Assembly (NCBI RefSeq): GCF_001708965.1
Contig: NZ_LVJW01000006.1
Span: forward strand, 434,001-498,000
Reading direction: 5' to 3'
DNA length: 64,000 bases
DNA from: Candidatus Thiodiazotropha endoloripes
GTDB taxonomy: Bacteria; Pseudomonadota; Gammaproteobacteria; Chromatiales; Chromatiaceae
Each line of letters starts with the position of its first letter. Within the stretch, counting starts at the first letter, position 1. Positions 19,159 through 27,523 of the stretch are shown here, piece after piece. The translations under genes were made by a program, and so were the position numbers. The notes beneath the pieces were generated by a model. The model was not told the origin of the DNA, made no database searches, and worked only from the letters and a program-made list of their open reading frames with translations.

Positions 19159-19362
19159 GATGATGCTCCCTGTAGTTTTACTAACATCATCAGGTTAAGA
19201 AAAAGGCTTGTTAATGTCTGTGGTGATATTGTTTGGATATGTATCCTTCTGTAACAATCGTCACGACACCACTGGATCTGCTAATACCAATCCATAAGTC
19301 GACCTGATCATCGATTGATCAACCCATATGAAATGGAACACTCTCACAACAGCGGCAGACCG

Positions 19363-20169
19363 ATGGATACCATAGAGTACAAACAGAGCATACAGACCAC
19401 CTTTGACAAAGTCTCAAGCCGATATGACCAAAACAGTTTCTTTGGCATCTCCGCAAAAAGATTGGCAGCGCTGTTGCCTGCGGCGGATGAGCTGCATGTG
19501 CTGGATATATCAACAGGGACCGGCAGCGTGGCGATTGAAATCGCAACCAGGCATAGGGATGCACGTATCGAAGCCATCGACCTCTCCCGGGAGATGTTGG
19601 ATATTGCGGCAACAAAAGCTGAACAGATGAAGATCCCAAATATCCGCTTCAGTCAATCCGATGTGGATAACCTGACCTATTCAGCGGAGACATTCGATGT
19701 GGTTACCTGCGGTTACGCCATGTTTTTCTATCCCGACATGGAGGCCACATACCGGACGATATGCAGAACCCTCAAACCGGGTGGCCAGTTGATCTGCTCC
19801 TCATTTACACAAGCGGCCTTCAACCCATACGCCGAACTGTTTTTGAATCGTCTCAAGTCAGACTATGAGCTGTCACTTCCAGCGCAGATAAAGGATCGCC
19901 TCAAAAGCTCTCAAAAGTGGCAGGCACTGGTGGAAACCTGTGCTTACGATCGCCTGGAGATTGTTGAGTATCCGATTCGCTATCCCATATCAGTTGATGA
20001 TTGGTGGGGCCTGCTCAATAGCGCAGCTTACAGATCGATGCTCGATCAACTGCAACCCGATCAACTGGCCGCATTCAAACGCGATCATACCGCTGAAGTT
20101 GCCGAGATCTCCAATAACGGAACTGTAGAGCTCAATGCGGACACACTGTTTTGCAAAGTAACACTTTGA
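19363..20169 (+). CDS. Class I SAM-dependent methyltransferase
   Basis: The product (268 residues from this start) is a UbiE-like Rossmann methyltransferase: motif I VLDISTGTGSVAIEIA, AIDLSREML (acidic SAM ribose ligand), DVDNLTYSAETFDVVTC and LKPGGQL. The C-terminal 100 residues, with YPISVDDWWGLLNSAAYR, probably bind substrate. I chose MDTIEYKQ because it begins at the usual domain edge; in-frame starts at 19315 (TTG) and 19333 (ATG) exist and no ribosome site is decisive. The substrate is unknown. It stands alone, divergent from the exporter operon. Confidence 0.8.
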   Translation: MDTIEYKQSIQTTFDKVSSRYDQNSFFGISAKRLAALLPAADELHVLDISTGTGSVAIEIATRHRDARIEAIDLSREMLDIAATKAEQMKIPNIRFSQSDVDNLTYSAETFDVVTCGYAMFFYPDMEATYRTICRTLKPGGQLICSSFTQAAFNPYAELFLNRLKSDYELSLPAQIKDRLKSSQKWQALVETCAYDRLEIVEYPIRYPISVDDWWGLLNSAAYRSMLDQLQPDQLAAFKRDHTAEVAEISNNGTVELNADTLFCKVTL

Positions 20170-20259
20170 ATCGGATTATACAGTCCCATCCGTTTGGAAT
20201 TATTTTAAACATAAATAGGTCCAACTTTCGTCTACTGACCATCCTATCGAGTAACCCTT

Positions 20260-20712
20260 ATGAACATCCGACCAGTAGAGTCAACTGATTTAACAGACTG
20301 GGTCAACATGAGAAGTGAACTCTGGCCAAAGCATCAGACTCATCATCCCGCAGAACTCGCAGACTACTTTTCCGGTAGATCCATCGACATTGTTGAAACC
20401 TTCGTGGTTGAAATTGCCGCAAATAAATTGGTCGGTTTTATCGAGCTCAATATTCGGAATTTTGCCGAGGGTAGCCGTTCGTCCAGGATCCCTTACATAG
20501 AAGCCTGGTTTGTCAAACCCGAGCATCGTGGCAAAGGTTATGGTCAAGCGCTGATACGACAAGCTGAGTCCTGGGCGATGAAGGAAGGGTTCGAGGAGAT
20601 CGCCAGCGATACAGAGCTGCATAACCACAAAAGTATCGCGCTACACAAACAGCTCGGCTTCATTGAAACCGAGAGGATCGTCTGTTTTCTGAAGTCACTT
20701 AAACAAACCTGA
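20260..20712 (+). CDS. AAC(6')-like GNAT acetyltransferase
   Basis: The 150-residue protein is a single GNAT domain that resembles chromosomal aminoglycoside 6'-N-acetyltransferases along its full length. It has MNIRPVESTDLTDWVNMR at the start, then PYIEAWFVKPEHRGKGYG (acetyl-CoA pyrophosphate loop), EIASDTELHNHKSIALH and LGFIETERIVCF. It would transfer acetyl from acetyl-CoA to an amine. Whether aminoglycosides are the true substrate is not shown by the sequence; a housekeeping substrate is possible. No mobile element flanks it, and base composition resembles its neighbours. Confidence 0.85.
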   Translation: MNIRPVESTDLTDWVNMRSELWPKHQTHHPAELADYFSGRSIDIVETFVVEIAANKLVGFIELNIRNFAEGSRSSRIPYIEAWFVKPEHRGKGYGQALIRQAESWAMKEGFEEIASDTELHNHKSIALHKQLGFIETERIVCFLKSLKQT

Positions 20713-21156
20713 CAGTTAAGCGATCATCTCAAATCGAGTGAGCTGAATATTGTTTATGCTCCGCTAAAAATGCGAGGAAAAAACCCCTCAACGCTGGTAA
20801 CATCAAGCCCGATGAGATTCAGCCAAGCTGTTTTCAACCGTGCCACACCGGCGAGGCTGTGACAGAGTTCGATTTTTCAGCTTGTATTGACTTAACAGTG
20901 GCCCAATCCAGATCAATCTTAAGCATCCCTTAAAAATGCTTTGATCTACTTGCCAGAAGAGAATTGGTTCACTAATCCATAACAACGTAAACCAGATACA
21001 TTTATTGCATTCGATCTAGGGCCTGTGAAAAAAACAACAGTTCGGAATGAAATCCATAAAAACACCGAACCAGAGCAAGACCAACCTGTGACAAATCTGC
21101 AGATTTTCAGTGTGCAAACAGAGTGCCACACTGCTTTGTAACGGAGTGATAAACGA
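20713..21156. other. Intergenic region with a repeat end
   Basis: No gene is supported. Near 21016-21027 the sequence CTAGGGCCTGTG matches the outer end of the palindromic repeat family seen at 293-358 and 27045-27366, suggesting a truncated copy. The rest is the leader of the DsrL-like gene. Confidence 0.5.
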
Positions 21157-23088
21157 ATGAGTGACACCGATCCAACATATCGCCGCTATAGCGACGGCGA
21201 CAACGAACCCTACGACTGGAATAGCGATGTAATCAACCAAGGCGAGTCCTACCTCTGCCCGACCTATATCCAGCGCACCCCGCCATGCCAGAACGCCTGC
21301 CCATCGGGCCATGACATTCGAGGCTGGCTATCGATCGTACGCGGCCTGGACAAACCTCAAGCTGACAAGCCCTGGCAGCAATACGCATTCGAACGCATGA
21401 CCCAGGCCAATCCCTTCCCCTCAATCATGGGTAGGGTATGCCCTGCTCCCTGCCAGGGTGGGTGTAACCGTAACAGTCTTGATGGTTTTGTCGGCATCAA
21501 CTCCATTGAGCAGTATATCGGTGACTGGGCGAGGGAAAACAATCTCGCTTTTGACAAACCTGAAGCAGAATCGGGTAAGCGGGTGGCCATCATCGGAGGT
21601 GGCCCTGCCGGATTGGCCGCCGCCCTGTTCCTTCGCCGCCTGGGCCACAACTCAACCATCTTCGAAGCCCATGATGCGCTGGGTGGTCAGATGGTATTCG
21701 GTATTCCCGGCTACCGTATACCGCGTGATGTACTGGAAGATGAGATCCAGCGCATCCTCGACCTGGGCGGTATCGAAGTACAACTCAACACTCGGGTCGG
21801 TGACAATGTAAAGGTCGAAACCCTGGAGCATGACTACGATGCCATCTTCTGGAGCGTCGGCACGGTTATCGGGAAACTGCTGCGTGTCGAAGGCGGCGAG
21901 GCCCCCAACTGTATCGACGGCATGACCTTCCTCAGGTCCTTCAACGATGGCTCCCTGAAATACCTCGATGGTCGTATCCTGGTGATCGGTGGCGGTGATA
22001 CCGCCATGGATGTGGCGGCTGTTGCGAAACGCATCGGAGAGGTGGCCGAACTCGACCATCCCGAACGCCCGGAGGCGGTGTTCGATGGATCCGGTTCTCA
22101 ACCGGAAGATCGGGCAGCATTACGCACCGACTCCGACTGCTGGCTGGTCTATCGCCGCCCGATCGAAAAGGCTCCCTGTACCAAGCATGAGTTGGAAGCC
22201 TGTATCACTGAGGGGGTAGAGATCCACGACAGCCTGGCTCCCCTTGAGGTGATATTGGATGAGCAGGGCCGCGCCTCTGCCCTGAAGGTCCAGCCGGTGG
22301 ATTGGTCGAGCGGCAAAATGGAACCGAACGGAGAACCCTTCGAGATCGAGTGCGCCCTGATCGTCGCCGCCACCGGTCAGACCGGTGACTACGACGGCAT
22401 CGACGGTATCGCCAACGAGTGGAACCAGATTGATGCGGATCGAACCATGCAGGTGAAAGGTAAACAGGGTCACTTCGTTGCCGGTGACGCCATCGATCCC
22501 CACCTGCTGACCACCGCAATTGGTCAGGCCTCGGTGGCCGTCCAGGGAATCGATAAATATCTCAGTGGTGTGTCGCTTGATGACCGACCCAAGGTGGAGG
22601 GTCACCACTTCGATCTGCTGCAGGAGCTGGATGAAAAATCCCTATCACCGGATGAGTACAACCATGGATCGACCTGGGGCACCAGCAGCGCCAAATGGTC
22701 TGTACACAATTTCGAGAACCGGGCCGAAGCAGACGTAATCAATACCAATGCCCTCTACACCGGTCACTTTGACTACGAGAAAGTCAACGCTCGGGAAGAG
22801 ATCGACATCAACGTTAGCAACGTATTGGGCAGCATGATCGAGCGCTTCAACGGCCTGACCCAGGATTCAGCGGTCAGCGAAGCCAAACGTTGCATGAGTT
22901 GCGGATTCTGCTTCGAATGCGACAACTGTGTCATCTACTGTCCCCAGGATGCGGTCACCCGGGTGAAAAAGGATCAGCGTGTCATGGGCCGCTATGTGGA
23001 GACCGACTACGCCAAGTGCGTCGGTTGCCATATCTGCAAGGAGGTCTGCCCCACCGGTTACATTGAGATGGGGCTGGGGCAGTACTGA
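21157..23088 (+). CDS. DsrL-like NAD(P)H iron-sulfur flavoprotein (GltD family)
   Basis: The 643-residue protein has an N-terminal cysteine-rich [4Fe-4S] domain (TPPCQNACPSGHDIRGW, CPAPCQGGCNR), a GltD-like core with FAD motif IIGGGPAGLAAALFLRR and NAD(P) motif VIGGGDTAMDVAAVAKR, and a C-terminal ferredoxin module (CMSCGFCFECDNCVIYC and CVGCHICKEVC). This is the layout of DsrL, the NAD(H)-dependent partner of reverse dissimilatory sulfite reductase, and of related KorC/GltD-like ferredoxin:NADP reductases. No dsr genes lie in the window, so a ferredoxin-NAD(P)H role tied to the nearby nifJ and hydrogenase is equally plausible. It is monocistronic with a strong hairpin downstream. Confidence 0.82.
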   Translation: MSDTDPTYRRYSDGDNEPYDWNSDVINQGESYLCPTYIQRTPPCQNACPSGHDIRGWLSIVRGLDKPQADKPWQQYAFERMTQANPFPSIMGRVCPAPCQGGCNRNSLDGFVGINSIEQYIGDWARENNLAFDKPEAESGKRVAIIGGGPAGLAAALFLRRLGHNSTIFEAHDALGGQMVFGIPGYRIPRDVLEDEIQRILDLGGIEVQLNTRVGDNVKVETLEHDYDAIFWSVGTVIGKLLRVEGGEAPNCIDGMTFLRSFNDGSLKYLDGRILVIGGGDTAMDVAAVAKRIGEVAELDHPERPEAVFDGSGSQPEDRAALRTDSDCWLVYRRPIEKAPCTKHELEACITEGVEIHDSLAPLEVILDEQGRASALKVQPVDWSSGKMEPNGEPFEIECALIVAATGQTGDYDGIDGIANEWNQIDADRTMQVKGKQGHFVAGDAIDPHLLTTAIGQASVAVQGIDKYLSGVSLDDRPKVEGHHFDLLQELDEKSLSPDEYNHGSTWGTSSAKWSVHNFENRAEADVINTNALYTGHFDYEKVNAREEIDINVSNVLGSMIERFNGLTQDSAVSEAKRCMSCGFCFECDNCVIYCPQDAVTRVKKDQRVMGRYVETDYAKCVGCHICKEVCPTGYIEMGLGQY

Positions 23089-23132
23089 ATCGGACACTGT
23101 TTGAACCGACGACCTATCCGTTCATTTTTAAT

Positions 23133-23166
23133 CGACCCAGACCCGGCTCGCGCCGGGTCTGGGTCG
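23133..23166 (+). terminator. Strong hairpin after the DsrL-like gene
   Basis: A perfect 15-bp stem CGACCCAGACCCGGC closes a TCGC loop 45 bp after the stop. The T-run is weak (TCAAATCTTGTT), but stem strength suggests transcription termination between convergent genes. Confidence 0.75.
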
Positions 23167-23228
23167 TCAAATCTTGTTCCCGCCCCTGATGCGGATTGGA
23201 GAGATGATTCCACTCAGGAGCCTGAGGC

Positions 23229-23257
23229 CAGTTAACACCAATCCAATAGGCCCTAGG
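23229..23257. repeat. Partial copy of the CTAGGGCC palindromic repeat
   Basis: GTTAACACCAATCCAATAGG followed by CCCTAGG matches the inner and outer parts of the repeat at 293-358, with the first CTAGGG end missing. Its CCCTAG end supplies the TAG stop codon (23253-23255) of the minus-strand sensor kinase, so this insertion may have reset the kinase C-terminus. Confidence 0.7.
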
Positions 23258-24833
23258 ATACCGGCCAGCTGATTATAAAGCGGGCGCCACCACTGGCCGC
23301 GTCTTCAACCCATGCCTGTCCACCATGCCACCGGGCAATCTGCTGCACGATGGCCAGACCGAGCCCCACACCGCCAGACTCCCGGTCGCGTGCCGTATCC
23401 AGTCGGGCAAAGGGTTCAAAGATCCGATGGCGCTCTTTTTCAGGTACGCCGCTACCATCATCCTCAACCATAATAGTCGCCATTCCCTGCTGACAGTCGG
23501 CCGATACGATCAGACGCTGTCGCGCATGACGCTGTCCGTTTCTCAGTAGATTCTTGACCGCCCTGCCCATCAGCTTTGAATCAACAGTCACCTGCAGCTG
23601 ACTGTCCTGTGACTCAGTGACCAGTTCAGGTTTTACACCGTCATAGTCATCCTCAGTCTCGATCAGCAACGCCTGCAACCAGTCCTGCAAATAGACCGTA
23701 TCCATCACCAGCTCCGGGCGCTCCCGATCGAGCCGTGAATAACTCAGGGATTCACTGACCAACTCTTCCAGTTCCAGGATATCTTTACGCATCGCGGTGA
23801 TGTGACGTTTTCTGTCCTCCTCACCCAGCGGGTCTTCCAGCATATCGATGCGGAAGCGCAAACGGGCAATCGGGGTACGCAGCTCGTGGGAGACAGCACC
23901 GGTCAAATCCCGATGGGATTGAATCAACTTTTGAATCCGTCGGGCCATGCCATTGAAAGTCTCCGCCAGCGTTTTCAAGGCAGCGCCGTTACTCACAATC
24001 AGACGGGTATTCAGATCACCGGCACCCAGTCGCGTCACGCCTTGATCGAATCGACTCAACTCCCGCCAAACGGGACGAACCCAGAGATAGACCGCCAGGG
24101 CAACCAACAGGGCAAACAGTATCAGCAGAATGGTATTGAAATTGCGCAACACAAAGGGGGCTTCATAGGGGCCGGCTCGGAACACCAGCTCGGAGCCATG
24201 CACTCTTGCATAGTAGGTATCCCGGCTCTCCTCAAAGCCAAGCACCACAACTTTCCCCGCCTTGATATCAGCAAGACGATCCGCAGGCAGTGAGGGATCA
24301 TCCAGCGGCAGCAGTTTCAATGGCATTTTAAAGCGCTTCCCCAGCGTCTGCAGAATCTGCGGCCACTCCTCCCTATCCCGTTGCAAAAACAGTTCACCGA
24401 TCAGCTGGACAATGCCTTCAACCTCCTCAACCTCCCGCTGCTCCCGACTCTTGCCCAGGGCCAGCATAAGATAACGATCCGAGTCGGGTATCTGTTTATA
24501 GAAGCGGGTCAGATCATCATCGTCGGTAAAAACAAACTTTCCCAGCGCCAGCGCGGAGAGTTCATCATCATCAAGGGGCAACTGGTCATATGCCATCAAC
24601 GCCAGGCCGCTTTTGAAATTGGCTTTCAACGCATTGACGGTCTGCGGCCATTCACTCTGCGGTTGGCTCAACAGGCGATCCTCGACCAGACCGAACACAC
24701 CGAACATCGAGCGCTCATAATAGTCCCGAATGGTGCCTTTCAGCGCCATTTCCGGTAACCAGACGATGCCCAGCACGAACAGGGCTCCGGTAATGAACAG
24801 AATGCCGTAGAGGGTAATAAAAAGGCGCGCCAT
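23253..24833 (-). CDS. RstB-like sensor histidine kinase
   Basis: The 526-residue membrane kinase has an N-terminal helix (MARLFITLYGILFITGALFVLG), a periplasmic sensor region (about 25-240), a second helix (NTILLILFALLVALAVYLW), a HAMP linker, the H-box GAVSHELRTPIARL and ATPase motifs including NLLRNGQRHARQ, DDGSGVP and GGVGLGLAIVQQI. It starts 2 bp after the response-regulator stop (TGA-GC-ATG). It resembles RstB, though the periplasmic region is longer than in E. coli RstB. The stop codon lies inside a palindromic repeat. The signal sensed is unknown. Confidence 0.88.
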   Translation of the reverse strand: MARLFITLYGILFITGALFVLGIVWLPEMALKGTIRDYYERSMFGVFGLVEDRLLSQPQSEWPQTVNALKANFKSGLALMAYDQLPLDDDELSALALGKFVFTDDDDLTRFYKQIPDSDRYLMLALGKSREQREVEEVEGIVQLIGELFLQRDREEWPQILQTLGKRFKMPLKLLPLDDPSLPADRLADIKAGKVVVLGFEESRDTYYARVHGSELVFRAGPYEAPFVLRNFNTILLILFALLVALAVYLWVRPVWRELSRFDQGVTRLGAGDLNTRLIVSNGAALKTLAETFNGMARRIQKLIQSHRDLTGAVSHELRTPIARLRFRIDMLEDPLGEEDRKRHITAMRKDILELEELVSESLSYSRLDRERPELVMDTVYLQDWLQALLIETEDDYDGVKPELVTESQDSQLQVTVDSKLMGRAVKNLLRNGQRHARQRLIVSADCQQGMATIMVEDDGSGVPEKERHRIFEPFARLDTARDRESGGVGLGLAIVQQIARWHGGQAWVEDAASGGARFIISWPVS

Positions 24834-24835
24834 GC

Positions 24836-25567
24836 TCAGTCCCAGGCGTCCGGTACAAACAGATAGCCCCGTCCACGCACCGTCTTGATGCGATAGGGGC
24901 GGTGGGCATTGTCGTTGAGCTTTCTTCTCAACCTGGAGATCCCGATATCCACCGACCGGTCTAGGCCGTCGTAGGCAAAGCCACGCAGTGTTTTCAAGGC
25001 GCTGTCCCGATCCACCACCTGACCTGCGGTAGAGGCCAGCAGCCACAGCAGGTCGAACTCACCGGTGGAGAGCTCAATGGTCTCGTCATTCAGTGACAGG
25101 GTCCTGCCTCGTGCATCGATCTGCAACTTGCCGAAAGCGAGTTGATCCCCCTGGACATCCTGCGCCGTGGTACCGATGGCGCGGTAGCGTCGCAACAGGG
25201 ATCTCAAACGCGCCAGCAAAACCCGGGGTTCCACCGGTTTGGTAAGGTAATCGTCCGCCCCGAGCTCCAGACCCACAACCTCATCCACATCCTCATCCCG
25301 GGCGGTAAACATGGCGATCGGGCCGCTGAAGTCGGATCGGATCTCGCGACAGATCTCCAACCCATCCTTACCGGGCAGGTTCAGATCGAGCACCAGGATA
25401 TCCGGCTTGAGTGAACTTACCCGTTCAGTTGCCCGGTCGCCGCGATGCTCCAGATGTACTTCGAATTCATAACGCTGCAGATACTCCTGTACCAATCCGG
25501 CAAGCTGAACATCATCTTCCACCAGCAGCACCCTGGGAGGTCCGGCAATCATCTTCCCATCATTCAT
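24836..25567 (-). CDS. RstA-like OmpR-family response regulator
   Basis: The 243-residue regulator has a receiver domain (VLLVEDDVQLAGL, phosphoacceptor Asp in LVLDLNLPGKDG, Thr in MFTARDED, Lys in YLTKPVEP) and a C-terminal winged helix (ELSTGEFDLLWLLAS, VDIGISRLRRKL, IKTVRGRGYLF). The start at 25567 is supported by GGGAGAGG 4 nt upstream; a longer frame from 25735 would run through a repeat. The histidine kinase gene follows directly. Upstream is a TACA-N4-GTTACA direct repeat that resembles an RstA box, hinting at autoregulation. Confidence 0.9.
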   Translation of the reverse strand: MNDGKMIAGPPRVLLVEDDVQLAGLVQEYLQRYEFEVHLEHRGDRATERVSSLKPDILVLDLNLPGKDGLEICREIRSDFSGPIAMFTARDEDVDEVVGLELGADDYLTKPVEPRVLLARLRSLLRRYRAIGTTAQDVQGDQLAFGKLQIDARGRTLSLNDETIELSTGEFDLLWLLASTAGQVVDRDSALKTLRGFAYDGLDRSVDIGISRLRRKLNDNAHRPYRIKTVRGRGYLFVPDAWD

Positions 25568-25580
25568 CAATCCTCTCCCA

Positions 25581-25614
25581 CTAGGGCCTGTTAACACGAA
25601 TCCATTAGGCCCTA
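25581..25614. repeat. Short copy of the CTAGGGCC repeat in the regulator leader
   Basis: CTAGGGCCTGTTAACACGAA...TTAGGCCCTAA is a compact copy with inverted ends. It sits between the promoter region and the ribosome-binding site of the RstA-like gene, so it would form a hairpin in the 5' leader of that mRNA. Confidence 0.75.
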
Positions 25615-25670
25615 ACACTCCTGACCATAGCATGCTCACAGCGGAATGGGTGTTACGCTGGGTATTCGAC

Positions 25671-25687
25671 TGTAACATAGTGTAACA
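25671..25687 (-). promoter_or_regulatory. RstA-box-like direct repeat
   Basis: On the minus strand the sequence reads TGTTACACTATGTTACA. Within it TACACTATGTTACA agrees with the E. coli RstA box TACATNTNGTTACA at all but two defined positions. It lies about 105 bp upstream of the regulator gene start, in the right place for autoregulation. Confidence 0.45.
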
Positions 25688-26019
25688 ACCACCAACGGCA
25701 TGCTTGAAACCATAACGATGAGCGGGTGAAAGCATGACTCAATCAGCATAGGATAAACAGACGATGGAGCCGCGGCAGATGCCATATTTACCAAGGCACT
25801 CGCTGAGTACGCGGATTTGGTCAACACACGAGATTGGTCTGGCGATCAGCAGAAAAATGGCTAAAACTAAAAGCATGGATGGAATCTAAAAGCCGAACCA
25901 CCAATAGAGTACGATCAGAAATTTCTGCTTCAGCCGGATATCTGCCCGGCAGGAGAATCGCTTCACGATACCATCCAAACAGCCCGAATCCACTCGCCTG
26001 AGCATGAATGGGGAATGAC

Positions 26020-27030
26020 ATGGACCTGACAACTGACTATCTTGGGATGCGACTCAAAAACCCGTTGGTCCCCTCCGCATCGCCACTTTCCCGCAGTATC
26101 GACGATGTACGTCGAATGGAGGATGCCGGTGCCTCGGCAGTGATCATGTACTCCCTGTTCGAGGAGTCGGTAACCGCCGAAGAGGAGACGATGGTGCGTT
26201 TTCTGCATCATCAGGATACCGGATTTGCGGAAGCTGACAGCTTTCTGCCAGACCACTATGACTTTTCCAATGGTCAGGAGCGTTATCTGGAAAACCTGCG
26301 GGCGCTCAAGCAGGCGGTGGAGATACCGGTGATTGCCAGCCTCAATGGCACCACCCCCGGCGGCTGGATTACCCACGCCACAGAGATGGAGCAGGCCGGT
26401 GCCGATGCGATTGAGCTGAACATCTATCAGGTGGCGGCTGACATCGAGACCGGCGGCAGTGAAATCGAGCAGCGCTATGTCGAACTGCTCACCCAGTTGG
26501 AACAGCGGGTCAACCTGCCCATCAATATGAAACTTTCACCCGCCTTCAGTGCCATGGCGAACATGGTCAAACAACTCGAAACTGCTGGTGCGAACGGAGT
26601 CTCCCTGTTCAACCGTTTCTATCAGCCGGACATCAACATCGACAATATGCGGCTCACCAGTACACTGCATACCTCGAACTCTTCGGAGGTACTGCTGGCG
26701 ATGCGCTGGATCGCGATCCTGTACGGCCGAACCAAGCTCTCATTGGGTGCCACCGGTGGTGTTCACACCTCAGAAGATGTCATTAAACTGCTGCTGGCGG
26801 GGGCCGATGTCGTCCATCTGTGCAGTCTGCTGCTCGAGCAGGGCCCAACAGCGCTGGCCAAAATCCTGGATGGCATAGAACAGTGGATGGAAGAGAAAGG
26901 CTTTGAATCGATCGAGGAGTTTCGTGGCCGGCTCAGCCAGATCAGTGTCGCCGATCCAACCGAGTTCGAACGGGTCAACTATGTGCATATTCTGGACAGC
27001 TTCAGTTTCGGTCCGGGTGTACGAAGCTAG
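26020..27030 (+). CDS. Dihydroorotate dehydrogenase-like flavoprotein
   Basis: The 336-residue TIM-barrel protein begins MDLTTDYLGMRLKNPLVPSASPLS and has IPVIASLNGTTPGGWITHA, AIELNIYQV, INMKLSPAFSAM, GVSLFNRFYQPDI and GATGGVHTSEDVIKLLLAGAD, matching the DHOD/DHPD superfamily. NIYQV and MKLSP replace segments conserved in true PyrD, so this is the uncharacterised DHOD-like group that is often encoded near pyruvate:ferredoxin oxidoreductase genes. Reaction and substrate are unknown; FMN binding is likely. ATG 26020 has GGGGA upstream; an ATG at 26008 would add four residues. Confidence 0.82.
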   Translation: MDLTTDYLGMRLKNPLVPSASPLSRSIDDVRRMEDAGASAVIMYSLFEESVTAEEETMVRFLHHQDTGFAEADSFLPDHYDFSNGQERYLENLRALKQAVEIPVIASLNGTTPGGWITHATEMEQAGADAIELNIYQVAADIETGGSEIEQRYVELLTQLEQRVNLPINMKLSPAFSAMANMVKQLETAGANGVSLFNRFYQPDINIDNMRLTSTLHTSNSSEVLLAMRWIAILYGRTKLSLGATGGVHTSEDVIKLLLAGADVVHLCSLLLEQGPTALAKILDGIEQWMEEKGFESIEEFRGRLSQISVADPTEFERVNYVHILDSFSFGPGVRS

Positions 27031-27044
27031 ACGATTGCCTCATA

Positions 27045-27366
27045 CTAGGGCCTGTTAACGCGAATGATAACGCCACTGGGCGCTAAAACAGACCCAGCCC
27101 CGAATGGCGCTGACTTAACCAGTATTTGGTGGGGCAGGGCCCCACCCTACACTGAACTCAACAGTAGGGTGGGGCCCTGCCCCACCAAAAATCCTTTGAT
27201 ACGCTAGTGTACTGTCTCATACAATCTGAGGTGTTACGTCTGAAAAAGCGCTACGAACCGTTGCTCGCCACTCATTTGGAACAACCGAACTACGCTGCTT
27301 GCAGCTTGATTTGCTCTTTTTCAGGCACAACAGAGCATATTGGATTCGTGTTATCAGGCCCTAACA
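27045..27366. mobile_element. MITE-like element with CTAGGGCC ends
   Basis: The left end CTAGGGCCTGTTAACGCGAA and the right end, whose reverse complement is TTAGGGCCTGATAACACGAA, form imperfect inverted repeats about 320 bp apart. The interior has no gene and contains a large perfect hairpin (27125-27189) and a second weak inverted repeat CTGAAAAAG...CTTTTTCAG (about 27239-27333). This suggests a longer, non-autonomous member of the palindromic family seen elsewhere in the window. Confidence 0.6.
27125..27189. repeat. Perfect 26-bp inverted repeat (GTGGGGCAGGGCCCC type)
   Basis: Arms 27125-27150 and 27164-27189 are exact reverse complements around a 13-nt loop and are rich in GGTGGGGCAGGGCCCCACC. 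It would form a very stable hairpin, able to block transcription from either side. It is nested inside the longer element. Confidence 0.85.
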
Positions 27367-27523
27367 TCTATCCAATGGCGCTGTTCAACTTTTGGAGCTG
27401 GGGAGATTTTGACAAAATGATAACCGCCGCACCCATTACCACAGCTATCGTGTTAGCAGTCAGGCCCGACCCCTGACATAATAGGCCGCTCTTTACGCCG
27501 CCTGACGGGTTGAACCAAATCTC

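Noticed and set aside
27125-27189. The large hairpin as a CRISPR repeat or a simple terminator
   Set aside because: There is only one unit with no spacer series, and its neighbourhood has element-like inverted ends rather than a T-run.
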